Below are positions 19,906-28,358 of a DNA stretch of 42,052 bases, in pieces. The stretch covers positions 1 through 42,052 of the forward strand of contig JASMLZ010000030.1 of assembly GCA_030748435.1 (NCBI GenBank), read 5' to 3'. Within the stretch, counting starts at the first letter, position 1, and every line of letters starts with the position of its first letter. The position numbers and the translations under genes are program-made. The notes under the pieces are model-generated. The model ran no database searches. It was not told the DNA's origin and was given only the letters and a program-made list of their open reading frames with translations. The DNA comes from Gammaproteobacteria bacterium (GTDB taxonomy: Bacteria > Pseudomonadota > Gammaproteobacteria > Pseudomonadales > Balneatricaceae).

Positions 19906-19940
19906 ATAACCTATAAAATAAGACTAACAAAGTAGGTTAT
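19906..19940 (+). promoter_or_regulatory. Hairpin that could mask the phhA ribosome-binding site
   Basis: ATAACCTA (19906-19913) is exactly complementary to TAGGTTAT (19933-19940), with one more possible wobble pair inside. The right arm contains the only Shine-Dalgarno-like AGG and touches the phhA ATG at 19941. In RNA the stem would sequester the start region. As DNA it is equally an inverted repeat that a regulator could bind. Confidence 0.45.
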
Positions 19941-20735
19941 ATGAGTAAACGCAGTAACTACATTGCCAAGACACCTGATCACAAGGGTGTTATTAATTAC
20001 ACCGAACATGAGCACGCCATCTGGCGTGATCTCTATACTCAACAGTTTGAAAGTACTGCAAAATATGCCGCTAGTAGTTATCTGGCAGGGCAAGCTTTAC
20101 TGCCGATGAGTGAGCAATGCATCCCCAAGTGCCATGAGATTACTGAGTGCTTAATGCCACTAACGGGTTGGAGTGTAACACCAGTTCCGGCCTTAATTGG
20201 CTTTGCTGAATTCTTTCAGATGCTGTCCAAAAAAACCTTTCCTGCGGCCTCGTTTATTCGCTCTAGAGAAGACTTTGACTATGTTGAAGAGCCTGATATT
20301 TTTCATGAAATATTTGGTCATACTCCACTGTTAACCGATCCTGGTTTTGCGCATTTCTCTGCCAGAATTGGCGACATTGGGTCGCAAATTGCGCCGGCCG
20401 ATTACAGTTGGTTAATTCGCCTGTATTGGTTCACTATTGAATTTGGCCTAAGCAAACAAGACAATGGCTACAAGGCACTGGGCTCAGGCCTGACATCATC
20501 ACCAACAGAGCTTATTTACAGTGTCAGTAGCACAGTGCCAGAAAGACGCGAATTCAACGTAATGGATATCTTACGCACGCCATACCGCATAGATATTCAT
20601 CAGCCAATCTATTATGTTATCGACAACATTAATGATCTTTTTCAAGCTGCAGAACGTGACCTGCTAGGCGATATAAAACGAGCCCAGTCCCTCGGATTAT
20701 TTGAGCCAACCTACACAACGGCTTGCCAAGCGTAA
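19941..20735 (+). CDS. phhA: Phenylalanine 4-monooxygenase
   Basis: Non-haem iron, tetrahydropterin-dependent enzyme that hydroxylates phenylalanine to tyrosine. The 264-residue catalytic-domain-only form is typical of bacteria. The iron ligands are visible: H122 and H127 in FHEIFGHTPLL and E167 in FTIEFGL. It starts directly after the inverted repeat at 19906-19940 and is followed 29 bp later by phhB, which recycles its pterin. It is divergent from an Lrp/AsnC regulator. Confidence 0.97.
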   Translation: MSKRSNYIAKTPDHKGVINYTEHEHAIWRDLYTQQFESTAKYAASSYLAGQALLPMSEQCIPKCHEITECLMPLTGWSVTPVPALIGFAEFFQMLSKKTFPAASFIRSREDFDYVEEPDIFHEIFGHTPLLTDPGFAHFSARIGDIGSQIAPADYSWLIRLYWFTIEFGLSKQDNGYKALGSGLTSSPTELIYSVSSTVPERREFNVMDILRTPYRIDIHQPIYYVIDNINDLFQAAERDLLGDIKRAQSLGLFEPTYTTACQA

Positions 20736-20764
20736 GCCACCATTACCTGTACAGGATAAACACT

Positions 20765-21121
20765 ATGACCGATACCCCAGTATGTGATTTAAGCAACCGA
20801 GACTGTGAACCTTGTCAGGGTGGCATGGCAGCACTAGGCGCCGCAGAGGCTAAATCCATGTTATCTGAACTGCACCAGGATTGGACGCTATCTGCAGACG
20901 ACAAACAGATTACACGAAAATTTACCTTTAAGGGCTTCGCCAAAGCTGTACAAATGGCAAACCTGATTGCCTGGCTGGGTGACCGTCAGGGCCACCACCC
21001 GGATATTGCCTTTGGTTGGGGTTACTGCTCAGTAACCTACACCACCCATGAGATTGATGGTCTGTCTGATAATGATTTTATCTGCGCCGCCAAACTGGAC
21101 CAGATCATCGACGCCAACTGA
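20765..21121 (+). CDS. phhB: Pterin-4a-carbinolamine dehydratase
   Basis: Dehydrates the 4a-hydroxytetrahydropterin released by PhhA so the cofactor can be reduced again. It has 118 residues with the active-site cluster GHHPDIAFGWGYCSV and the ending THEIDGLSDNDFICAAKLD. ATG 20765, preceded by AGGA, gives the standard N-terminus with the family-typical CEPCQGG; the in-frame ATG at 20723 overlaps phhA and is rejected. It forms an operon with phhA. Confidence 0.96.
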   Translation: MTDTPVCDLSNRDCEPCQGGMAALGAAEAKSMLSELHQDWTLSADDKQITRKFTFKGFAKAVQMANLIAWLGDRQGHHPDIAFGWGYCSVTYTTHEIDGLSDNDFICAAKLDQIIDAN

Positions 21122-21313
21122 GCTGTTAGACGCTAGGGGCGTGCGGGTTAGCGCTAATAAATGCGGACTATGCAAGTCTGTAAGAAAAAATGGTCTTGAT
21201 GGTTGGGAACAAATCCAGCAGACGATACCAATAGAACTAATATAGTGGTAAGCGCCCCCGTGCCAAATAAAACCATCAGATTTGGCAAACCCACCAAGGG
21301 CTTCGATTTCCAT

Positions 21314-21555
21314 AGCTTAACTGGCTTCACTGCTGTCTAAAGCATGACTATTGGGGTTGATCCACTGAGCTAATTGATTGGCCATAAAACGGCGACCAAG
21401 AAATGCTTACCATCATTAGCCTGAGCAACAAGCTTAGTCGCTTTAAGGCCACTCTGCAAAATGGCTACTATTACGCTGGCTAACACAATAAGGCGAATTG
21501 TTCAGGCCTCCCTTAACGCGTATGATGTCGCCATCAGCCAACCTAAGCAATCACT
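21314..21555 (-). pseudogene. Probable decayed gene fragments in three frames, unidentified
   Basis: On the minus strand short peptide-like runs follow one another in shifting frames: LADGDIIRVKGGLNNSPY ... (about 21450-21550), then ILQSGLKATKLVAQANDGKH (about 21395-21460), then FMANQLAQWINPN ending at a stop near 21316. The runs look like ordinary protein and are joined by what could be two frameshifts. I do not recognise the family. The rest of the 443-bp interval between phhB and the EamA gene has no clear gene, only a TTAGCGCTAA palindrome at 21148-21157. Confidence 0.35.
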
Positions 21556-21564
21556 ATAGCAGTT

Positions 21565-22470
21565 ATGAATATCTTTCTGTATCTAGTCGTTTTAATGACC
21601 TGGGGTACCACCTGGTATGGCGTATCCTTGCAGGTGCATAGCGATGTTCCCACCACTATTTCTGTGGCTTGGCGTTTTTTGTTGGCTGCGGCTGTGTTGT
21701 TTATCTGGATCATCGTTAGAGGAAAGCCTCTGCGCTTTCCTCTGGCCTATCATCGCAACTGGCTTATCATTGGGTTGTTCTTGTTTTGCCTGAATTATAT
21801 AAGCGTTTATCAAGGCAGCCTGTATTTACCTTCCGGTCTGGTGGCATTGGTATTTTCTACCATTACCATCTTTACCATCTTTAATGGTGCACTATTATTT
21901 AATAAGCCCATTGTGGCACGCACCATGGTTGGCAGCATTATTGGTGTAACTGGTTTGGCAGTGGTTTTTGCAGCTGAATTATGGCGTCTCGACATCAAGC
22001 AATCTTTGGCTTGGGATACGCCTATCTTAGCTGGCTTAATGTGGTCATTATTAGCCACTTTTATCGCCTCTTTGGGTATGCTCACCTCCGGCAAAATTCA
22101 AGCCCGCAAAGTCCCCTTATTACAAAGTAATGCTTACAGCATGTTATATGGCTCATTAATGACCTTGTTGATTGCCTATAGCATGGGTGAGCAGGTGGCT
22201 TTTGACACCAGCCTGTCTTATACGGGCTCGTTGCTGTTTTTGGCTATTTCCGGTTCCGTAATTGGTTTTGGGGCCTACCTAAAACTGCTCAACAATATAG
22301 GTGCTGACAAGGCCGCCTATGCCAACGTCTTCACCCCCATCACGGCACTCACCATTTCGGCTCTGTTAGAAGATTATACCTGGACCTTAAGCAATGTCCT
22401 TGGTGTAATGCTTATTATCGTGGGCAATATCGTGGTAGTGTACAAGCAAATCCCAGCAACCAAACCATAA
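21565..22470 (+). CDS. EamA/DMT-family transporter
   Basis: A 301-residue inner-membrane protein with about ten hydrophobic segments arranged as two five-helix EamA repeats. The first repeat starts at the WGTTWYG motif of the drug/metabolite transporter superfamily, and the second ends with the NVFTPITALTISALLEDYTW segment typical of EamA. Substrate cannot be read from sequence; relatives export amino acids or other metabolites. It ends 1 bp before the MMPL-type gene, so the two are co-transcribed and perhaps work together. Confidence 0.9.
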   Translation: MNIFLYLVVLMTWGTTWYGVSLQVHSDVPTTISVAWRFLLAAAVLFIWIIVRGKPLRFPLAYHRNWLIIGLFLFCLNYISVYQGSLYLPSGLVALVFSTITIFTIFNGALLFNKPIVARTMVGSIIGVTGLAVVFAAELWRLDIKQSLAWDTPILAGLMWSLLATFIASLGMLTSGKIQARKVPLLQSNAYSMLYGSLMTLLIAYSMGEQVAFDTSLSYTGSLLFLAISGSVIGFGAYLKLLNNIGADKAAYANVFTPITALTISALLEDYTWTLSNVLGVMLIIVGNIVVVYKQIPATKP

Positions 22471-22471
22471 T

Positions 22472-24931
22472 ATGACCAGTTTTATACAACCTGTGGTGGC
22501 CTTTCTCAACCAACTAATACAAACCTGGGGTGACATGGTTATTACCTACCCCAGGCGCGCGCTTGCACTCGTGCTGTTAGGCTCACTTATGGCTGCCAGC
22601 CAGCTATGGTTTATACAATTTGACGCCAGTGTCGAAGGTTATCTGGAAAAGGACGACCCCGCCATCACTGAACTGGTAGCAGCACGTCAGGAGTTTGGCC
22701 ATGGGGAGATGATTCTGGTCACCATGCAGGCCGATGACCTGTTTGCTGCACAGCAACTGCAAGCACTGCAACAACTGCACCAGCAACTGGAACAGGAAGT
22801 GCCCTGGTTAGATAGTGTAACCAGCCTGATCAATGCCCGCGTGCTAGCCGCTGAGGCGGACACCCTGTTAATCAATAAACTGCTGCAACCCTTCCCGCAG
22901 ACCCAGGCTGAGCGTGATGCCATGCGCAGTGAAGCCTTAAGTAATCCCCTCTATCGTAACCTGCTTATTTCTGCCGACGGTCGTTTTACCACCCTCGCTA
23001 TAAAACCTCTGGCGTATATTGCCAATATCGATACCAGCACCATGGACAGTCTGGATGAGCTTGATCTGGAAGATGATTTTGATATTGCCAGTAGCGACTA
23101 CGAAGAGGCTGATACTCTGCTTGCTGGCACACGCGTAACTGAAGCGCAACTGAATCTTATTACGACCAAGGTTAAGTCCATAGTGGCCCAATATCAGGGC
23201 CCCGGACGCAGGCTTTATGTAGGTGGCATGCCTGTTATTACCAAAACCGTAACTGATACCATGATTGGGGAAATGCTGACCTTTATGCCGATGGCGATTA
23301 TTACCATTGCTGTACTCATGGTGGTGCTATTTCGCCGCCGCCATGGGGTAATACTACCCATGCTGACCGTGGGCTTAACCATGTTGACCACCGCTGGCAT
23401 TATTTGTGCTCTGCGCATCCCTGTGCAGACCACCATGACCATTTTGCCCAGCTTTTTGCTTACTGTTAGTGTCGGTGCTTCTGTGCACCTTTTGTCTTTG
23501 TTTTTTCGGGCTTATGATGCCGGTACCGACAAGATACAAGCCTTGCAAGAAGCTTTGGCACATACCCGTACACCCATTATTTTTACCAGCCTTACCACCG
23601 CCATAGGCTTATTATCTTTTGCCGGCTCACCCATGATTGCTCTGGCCCGCCTGGGCCTGTTTTCGGCTCTTGGCATTGGCGTCGCTCTGGTCTACACCTT
23701 GACCCTGATTCCAGCCATTATTTGTCTACATAAGGTGCCCCGTAAACAACAGACCCTACCCAACCCTAAAGTAACTGCTATCGTCAATACTGCGGTCAAG
23801 ATCAGCAGCCGTTACCCAATCCGAGTAGTAGGCATTAGTCTGCTAGTAACAGTGGCTGCTATCAGCAGTTTGCAGCACTTGAACTTTTCCCACGATCCTA
23901 TGCGCTGGATGTCGCCTGCAGCAGAAATCAACCAAGCGGTAGCCGCCATTGATAACAATATGGGCGGCAGTATAAGTGTGGATATTATCGTTGACACCAG
24001 CACAGAAGAAGGCCTGTATCAGCCAGTATTCCTACAGCAGTTAGAGCAATTCAGCGCCTGGCTTAATGCCTATCAGGCAGGTGTCATTAAGGTTGCCAAG
24101 GTCACTGGCTTAAACGATATTATCAAAGAAGCACATCAGGTACTAAATGCTGACGATCCTGATTTCTATCGCATACCTGAAACAGCTGCCGTGGTGGCCA
24201 ATGAACTGTTTTTGATTCAAAGCTCTGGTCCTGGAGAACTAGATCCTTTAGTTGATTCGGCTTTTCAAAAAACCCGTTTGACGATTATTATGCCATGGCT
24301 GGATACCTTGTATTACTTGCCTTTTATTGCTGATCTGGAACAACAGGCAGCAGCTATATTTGGTGAACAGGCCCAGATAACCATGACCGGAATGGTGCCG
24401 GTCATGGGCACGACACTCGGTCATGTTATTAGCACTACGGCACAAAGCTATATCATCGCTTTTGGGTTGATCAGCATCATGTTGATGCTGTTACTGCGCA
24501 GCTGGCGCTATGGTCTGTTGGCTATGGTGCCCAACTTAAGCCCTATTCTAGTTACTATGGGCTTGATGTATGCCCTGCAGATTCCCCTGGATATGTTTAC
24601 TATTCTGGTGGCGTCCATTGCTATAGGTATCGCTGTTGATGACACAGTTCACTTTATGTACCACTGCCAGCATCACTACCAGCGTAAAGGGGATATGCCA
24701 AGTGCCATCCACCACGCCCTGGACACCAGTGGCAGAGCCATGCTTACCACATCTGTTATCCTAAGTATGGGTTTTGCCATGTTAATGTGGTCCGATCTAA
24801 TCAGTCTTTTCAACTTCGGCATGCTTATTGGTATGACGGTAGTCTTGGCCTTGGTGGCCGACTTCCTGCTGGCACCAGCTCTGATGATGCTGTTTGGCCA
24901 ACGACAAAAAACTGAGCAGCAACAAGCTTGA
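22472..24931 (+). CDS. RND-superfamily (MMPL-type) exporter
   Basis: A predicted inner-membrane exporter of 819 residues: a first transmembrane helix near 28-50, a large periplasmic loop (50-265), a helical bundle (265-415), a second helix near 450, a second periplasmic loop, and a final bundle (645-810). The second bundle carries the proton-relay type motif AIGIAVDDT (D723, D724). The equivalent place in the first bundle reads SVGASVHLL with no Asp. The layout matches MMPL/COG1033 exporters, which move lipids or hydrophobic compounds in other bacteria. There is no adjacent membrane-fusion or outer-membrane gene, so it is not a tripartite AcrB-type pump. It is coupled to the EamA gene. Confidence 0.85.
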   Translation: MTSFIQPVVAFLNQLIQTWGDMVITYPRRALALVLLGSLMAASQLWFIQFDASVEGYLEKDDPAITELVAARQEFGHGEMILVTMQADDLFAAQQLQALQQLHQQLEQEVPWLDSVTSLINARVLAAEADTLLINKLLQPFPQTQAERDAMRSEALSNPLYRNLLISADGRFTTLAIKPLAYIANIDTSTMDSLDELDLEDDFDIASSDYEEADTLLAGTRVTEAQLNLITTKVKSIVAQYQGPGRRLYVGGMPVITKTVTDTMIGEMLTFMPMAIITIAVLMVVLFRRRHGVILPMLTVGLTMLTTAGIICALRIPVQTTMTILPSFLLTVSVGASVHLLSLFFRAYDAGTDKIQALQEALAHTRTPIIFTSLTTAIGLLSFAGSPMIALARLGLFSALGIGVALVYTLTLIPAIICLHKVPRKQQTLPNPKVTAIVNTAVKISSRYPIRVVGISLLVTVAAISSLQHLNFSHDPMRWMSPAAEINQAVAAIDNNMGGSISVDIIVDTSTEEGLYQPVFLQQLEQFSAWLNAYQAGVIKVAKVTGLNDIIKEAHQVLNADDPDFYRIPETAAVVANELFLIQSSGPGELDPLVDSAFQKTRLTIIMPWLDTLYYLPFIADLEQQAAAIFGEQAQITMTGMVPVMGTTLGHVISTTAQSYIIAFGLISIMLMLLLRSWRYGLLAMVPNLSPILVTMGLMYALQIPLDMFTILVASIAIGIAVDDTVHFMYHCQHHYQRKGDMPSAIHHALDTSGRAMLTTSVILSMGFAMLMWSDLISLFNFGMLIGMTVVLALVADFLLAPALMMLFGQRQKTEQQQA

Positions 24932-24943
24932 GTGCTGCCAAGG

Positions 24944-24972
24944 CTGACTTTAGTGTCTACCTTCAGTACAAT
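24944..24972 (+). promoter_or_regulatory. Sigma-70 promoter candidate for gmk
   Basis: CTGACT (4/6) and TACAAT (5/6) are separated by exactly 17 bp. Predicted transcription starts near 24979, upstream of ATG 25003 and downstream of the alternative TTG at 24928, so it supports the shorter Gmk. Confidence 0.55.
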
Positions 24973-25002
24973 AGCGCCTTAGTTAATCAATCTCATAACA
25001 CC

Positions 25003-25629
25003 ATGTCTGCTATCGGCAATCTGTTTATCATCTCTGCACCTTCTGGTGCTGGCAAGACCAGTTTGGTAAAAGCCTTACTGCAACGCGACCCGCATATTTG
25101 TGTTTCCGTTTCTCATACTACTCGCGCCAAACGCTCCGGTGAGCAACATGGCATCGACTATAATTTTATTGATCAAGCAGCCTTTGCCGAGTTAGTAAAT
25201 AACCAGCAAATGCTGGAGCATGCTACGGTCTTCGGTAATGCTTATGGCACCTCACGCACATGGGTAGAACAAGCCATTGCCCAAGGTAAAGATGTTATTC
25301 TGGAAATTGACTGGCAGGGCCGAGATCAGGTTCTACAGTTATTGCCAAAAGCCGTGGCCATCACTATCTTACCCCCATCCAAGGCGGCTTTGCAGAAGCG
25401 TTTGGCTGACCGAGGTACCGATTCCGATGCCACCATTGCCCAACGCATGGCCGAAGCAGAAAACGAAATCAGCCATTATGCAGGCAGTCACTATCTGCTA
25501 ATCAATGATGATTTTACCCAGGCTTTAACTGAACTAGCTGCCATATTTGTCAGCGAACGCCTACAAACTAAGCGTCAGAGCATAAAACATCAGCAATTAT
25601 TGGCTGATCTCTTGTCAAATGATGGCTAA
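25003..25629 (+). CDS. gmk: Guanylate kinase
   Basis: Phosphorylates GMP to GDP. The 208-residue product matches the E. coli length and opens with the P-loop SAPSGAGKTSL, followed by the GMP-binding segment SVSHTTRAKRSGEQHGIDYNF and the lid region around residues 135-155. ATG 25003 is chosen for length and for the promoter at 24944-24972; a longer form from TTG 24928 would add 25 residues unrelated to the family. It lies upstream of rpoZ and spoT in the conserved gmk-rpoZ-spoT order. Confidence 0.97.
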   Translation: MSAIGNLFIISAPSGAGKTSLVKALLQRDPHICVSVSHTTRAKRSGEQHGIDYNFIDQAAFAELVNNQQMLEHATVFGNAYGTSRTWVEQAIAQGKDVILEIDWQGRDQVLQLLPKAVAITILPPSKAALQKRLADRGTDSDATIAQRMAEAENEISHYAGSHYLLINDDFTQALTELAAIFVSERLQTKRQSIKHQQLLADLLSNDG

Positions 25630-25738
25630 ATTTTGTACACTATCGCGTCCAAATCAGCATGTGCTACCATTGCATGGCTTAGTCGTCACTGTAGCAAGCA
25701 CCCGCATTCAATTGAACTAATCAAATTTAGGTAATCCC

Positions 25739-26065
25739 ATGGCCCGCGTAACCGTAGAAGACTGTCTAGAAAACGTCGATAACCGCTTTGAATTGATCAT
25801 GGTATCCGCTAAGCGCGCCCGTCAAATCGCCACTGGTGGTAAAGACCCACTGGTCGAACTGGAAAATGACAAACCAACTGTGGTCGCTTTGCGTGAAATC
25901 GCTGAAGGCCATATCGATGCCAGTATTCTGGACGAGCAAGAAGAGCTGCAACAGCAGTTCGAAGAAGTACAACTGGACCCTGAACTATTAGCTGAAACTA
26001 CGCAGACTGTAGCCGAAGCGGGTCAGGAAGATGTGCAGAACAGCCCAGAAGTAGACCTGGAATAA
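25739..26065 (+). CDS. rpoZ: RNA polymerase omega subunit
   Basis: Small subunit that chaperones the beta' subunit into core polymerase and forms part of one ppGpp site. The conserved core ([20 protein letters not shown], then [12 protein letters not shown] and [15 protein letters not shown]) is complete. The 108-residue product is longer than E. coli omega (91) because of an acidic, Gln-rich tail. It is followed by spoT, which makes the ppGpp that omega helps to sense, with a terminator-like hairpin between them. Confidence 0.96.
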   Translation: MARVTVEDCLENVDNRFELIMVSAKRARQIATGGKDPLVELENDKPTVVALREIAEGHIDASILDEQEELQQQFEEVQLDPELLAETTQTVAEAGQEDVQNSPEVDLE

Positions 26066-26135
26066 GTCTGCACCTGCAACCAGATTGCAGCAACATATAC
26101 TAGCGGAAGGCCTAAGCAATGCCTTTCAATTATCA

Positions 26136-26172
26136 AGGGCAGGCCGGGCTATTTACCCGCCCTGCTCTTTTT
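26136..26172 (+). terminator. Terminator-like hairpin between rpoZ and spoT
   Basis: AGGGCAGG pairs with CCTGCTCT, and after one C-C mismatch CGGG pairs with CCCG, around a short loop. The stem is followed by TTTTT. It probably ends or attenuates the gmk-rpoZ transcript and reduces read-through into spoT. Confidence 0.75.
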
Positions 26173-26233
26173 ATGCACACAAGCCAGACTTTTTCGGCTA
26201 ATATACGCCTATTGTTAGTAAGGAATCCTGACT

Positions 26234-28354
26234 ATGGCCACCATCGACGCCTTTACCCAGCGTCTGCAAGCTTATCTGAGTGATGACCAAATCCAGCAGA
26301 TACGTCGCGCCTACTATTATGCCGCACAAGCTCATGACGGTCAGATGCGCAAAAGTGGCGAGCCTTATGTCACTCATCCTCTAGCTGTCGCCCAAATACT
26401 CTCCACCATGCATATGGACCATCAGAGCCTGATGGCAGCCTTGTTACATGACGTATTGGAAGATACCGAAGTTGACAAGGTCGCCATGCAGGAGCAGTTT
26501 GGCAACACCGTGGCCAATCTGGTTGACGGCGTCAGCAAACTCAGCCATCTGGAATTTAAAACTCGGGCCGAAAGCCAAGCCCACAATTTCCAAAAGATGG
26601 CCATCGCCATGGCCAAAGATATCCGCGTTATTATTATCAAGCTGGCCGACCGCTTGCACAATATGCGCACCATCGGCGCCATGCGGCCTGACAGTCGCCG
26701 GCGCATAGCTCTGGAAACAACCGATATCTATGCACCCATTGCCGGGCGCCTGGGCATGCATGATCTAAAGGTTGAACTGGAAGATCTGGCATTTGCTGCC
26801 TATCATCCTATGCGGCACAAATATATTGCCCGTGCGGTGAAAGTAGCCAGAGGTGAGCGCAAACAATTAATGGAGCAAGTTAAGGAAGCCTTGCAACACT
26901 GTTTAGATCAAGTCGAGTTGCCCGGGGTCATCAGTGGTCGCCAGAAGCACTTGGCCAGTATTTACAACAAGATGCAGGAAAAGAATAAGCCATTCCGCGA
27001 GATTATGGACGTATTTGCCTTCCGCATTGTCACAGACAAGGTGGATACCTGCTACCGCATTCTAGGTGCCGTTCATCACCTAAATATGTATCGTCCGGTG
27101 CCGGGTCGTTTTAAAGACTATATTGCCATTCCCAAAGCCAATGGCTATCAATCGTTGCATACGACACTCTATCGCATTGGCTCCGGTGTGCATACACCTA
27201 TCGAAATCCAGATCCGTACCAAAGATATGGATGATATAGCCAACCATGGTGTAGCCGAACACTGGTTCTACAAGAATCAAAATGCCCGCGCTCAGGGCGC
27301 TCACAACCGGGCCCAACAATGGATTCAGGAACTGCTGGAAATGCAGAAGCGCTCTGGCAATGCCATGGAGTTTATTAATCATGTTAAGCATGACCTGTTC
27401 CCTGACGAAGTCTATGTATTTACCCCCAAAGGCATGGTACTAGCCCTACCGGCTGGAGCAACACCTGTCGACTTCGCCTATGCTGTGCACACGGATATCG
27501 GCAACAGTTGTATTTCTTGCAAGGTCAATCGCCGTCTGGCGCCACTTAGTTACCCACTGGAAAGCGGCGATACGGTTGAAATTGTTACCACCCCGTCAGC
27601 CAAGCCAAATGTACACTGGCTAAGCTTCGTCGCCACCGCCAAGGCCAGTAGCAATATCCGCCATGCCCTAAAAAATCAGGCTACAGATGATGCTATTAAA
27701 TTGGGCCGCCGCCTACTGACTCAGGAGCTTGGTAATCTTAAACTACAACTAGAGAGCATCGATCAGGAACGTCTGGACAGCTATCTTAAGCATAATAAGT
27801 TGGCAACATTGGATGACTTGCTGGCCAATATCGGTCAGGGCCGACAACTGGCCTATTTGGTAGCCCACTCCCTGACCACAGAACACGCTGACACTGCCGC
27901 CCATGAGCAGCATATGGGCCCCATGCAGATTCACGGCACAGAAGGCCTGATGGTGAAATATTCCAAGTGTTGCCGCCCTATTCCCGGTGATTCAATTATT
28001 GGCCACGTCAACACCGGCCACGGTATTGCCATCCACCGCACCTTCTGCAATAACATCAAAGATATCGGCAAAGACAAGTCCAAACTAATGCCTCTGGTAT
28101 GGGCTGAAACGGGTGATTTGGAATTTGATGTGAGTTTGGACATTGAAGTCACTGCCAGTCGTGGCATTATTGCCAGCATCGCTGCCAGTGTTGCCCAAGA
28201 CGATGCCAATATTGAAAAAATTGATGTCAACGAAAAGGATGCACGCTTATCAGCCGTAAGCCTCAACCTTACCGTACATAACCGGGTGCATTTGGCCCAA
28301 GTCATTAAATCCCTAAGAACCCTACCCGGTGTTATGCGCTTAAGTCGCTGTTAA
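26234..28354 (+). CDS. spoT: Bifunctional (p)ppGpp synthetase/hydrolase SpoT
   Basis: Controls the stringent response by making and degrading (p)ppGpp. It has 706 residues. The N-terminal hydrolase HD domain is intact (H48 in VTHPL, H72-D73 and E76-D77 in LLHDVLEDTE), as is the synthetase core with GYQSLHTTL near residue 305. A TGS domain (VYVFTPKG ... DFAYAVHTDIG), a conserved Cys/His zinc-finger region (KYSKCCRPIPGD) and a C-terminal ACT domain follow. The intact hydrolase motif distinguishes it from RelA. recG begins 4 bp later. Confidence 0.96.
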   Translation: MATIDAFTQRLQAYLSDDQIQQIRRAYYYAAQAHDGQMRKSGEPYVTHPLAVAQILSTMHMDHQSLMAALLHDVLEDTEVDKVAMQEQFGNTVANLVDGVSKLSHLEFKTRAESQAHNFQKMAIAMAKDIRVIIIKLADRLHNMRTIGAMRPDSRRRIALETTDIYAPIAGRLGMHDLKVELEDLAFAAYHPMRHKYIARAVKVARGERKQLMEQVKEALQHCLDQVELPGVISGRQKHLASIYNKMQEKNKPFREIMDVFAFRIVTDKVDTCYRILGAVHHLNMYRPVPGRFKDYIAIPKANGYQSLHTTLYRIGSGVHTPIEIQIRTKDMDDIANHGVAEHWFYKNQNARAQGAHNRAQQWIQELLEMQKRSGNAMEFINHVKHDLFPDEVYVFTPKGMVLALPAGATPVDFAYAVHTDIGNSCISCKVNRRLAPLSYPLESGDTVEIVTTPSAKPNVHWLSFVATAKASSNIRHALKNQATDDAIKLGRRLLTQELGNLKLQLESIDQERLDSYLKHNKLATLDDLLANIGQGRQLAYLVAHSLTTEHADTAAHEQHMGPMQIHGTEGLMVKYSKCCRPIPGDSIIGHVNTGHGIAIHRTFCNNIKDIGKDKSKLMPLVWAETGDLEFDVSLDIEVTASRGIIASIAASVAQDDANIEKIDVNEKDARLSAVSLNLTVHNRVHLAQVIKSLRTLPGVMRLSRC

Positions 28355-28358
28355 CATC

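Noticed and set aside
21029-21313. 94-codon minus-strand frame overlapping the phhB end
   Set aside because: Overlaps a real gene, has no recognisable domain or ribosome-binding site; at most part of the neighbouring debris.
24928-25002. Longer Gmk from TTG 24928
   Set aside because: A -35/-10 promoter lies inside this stretch, and the family length is reached from ATG 25003.
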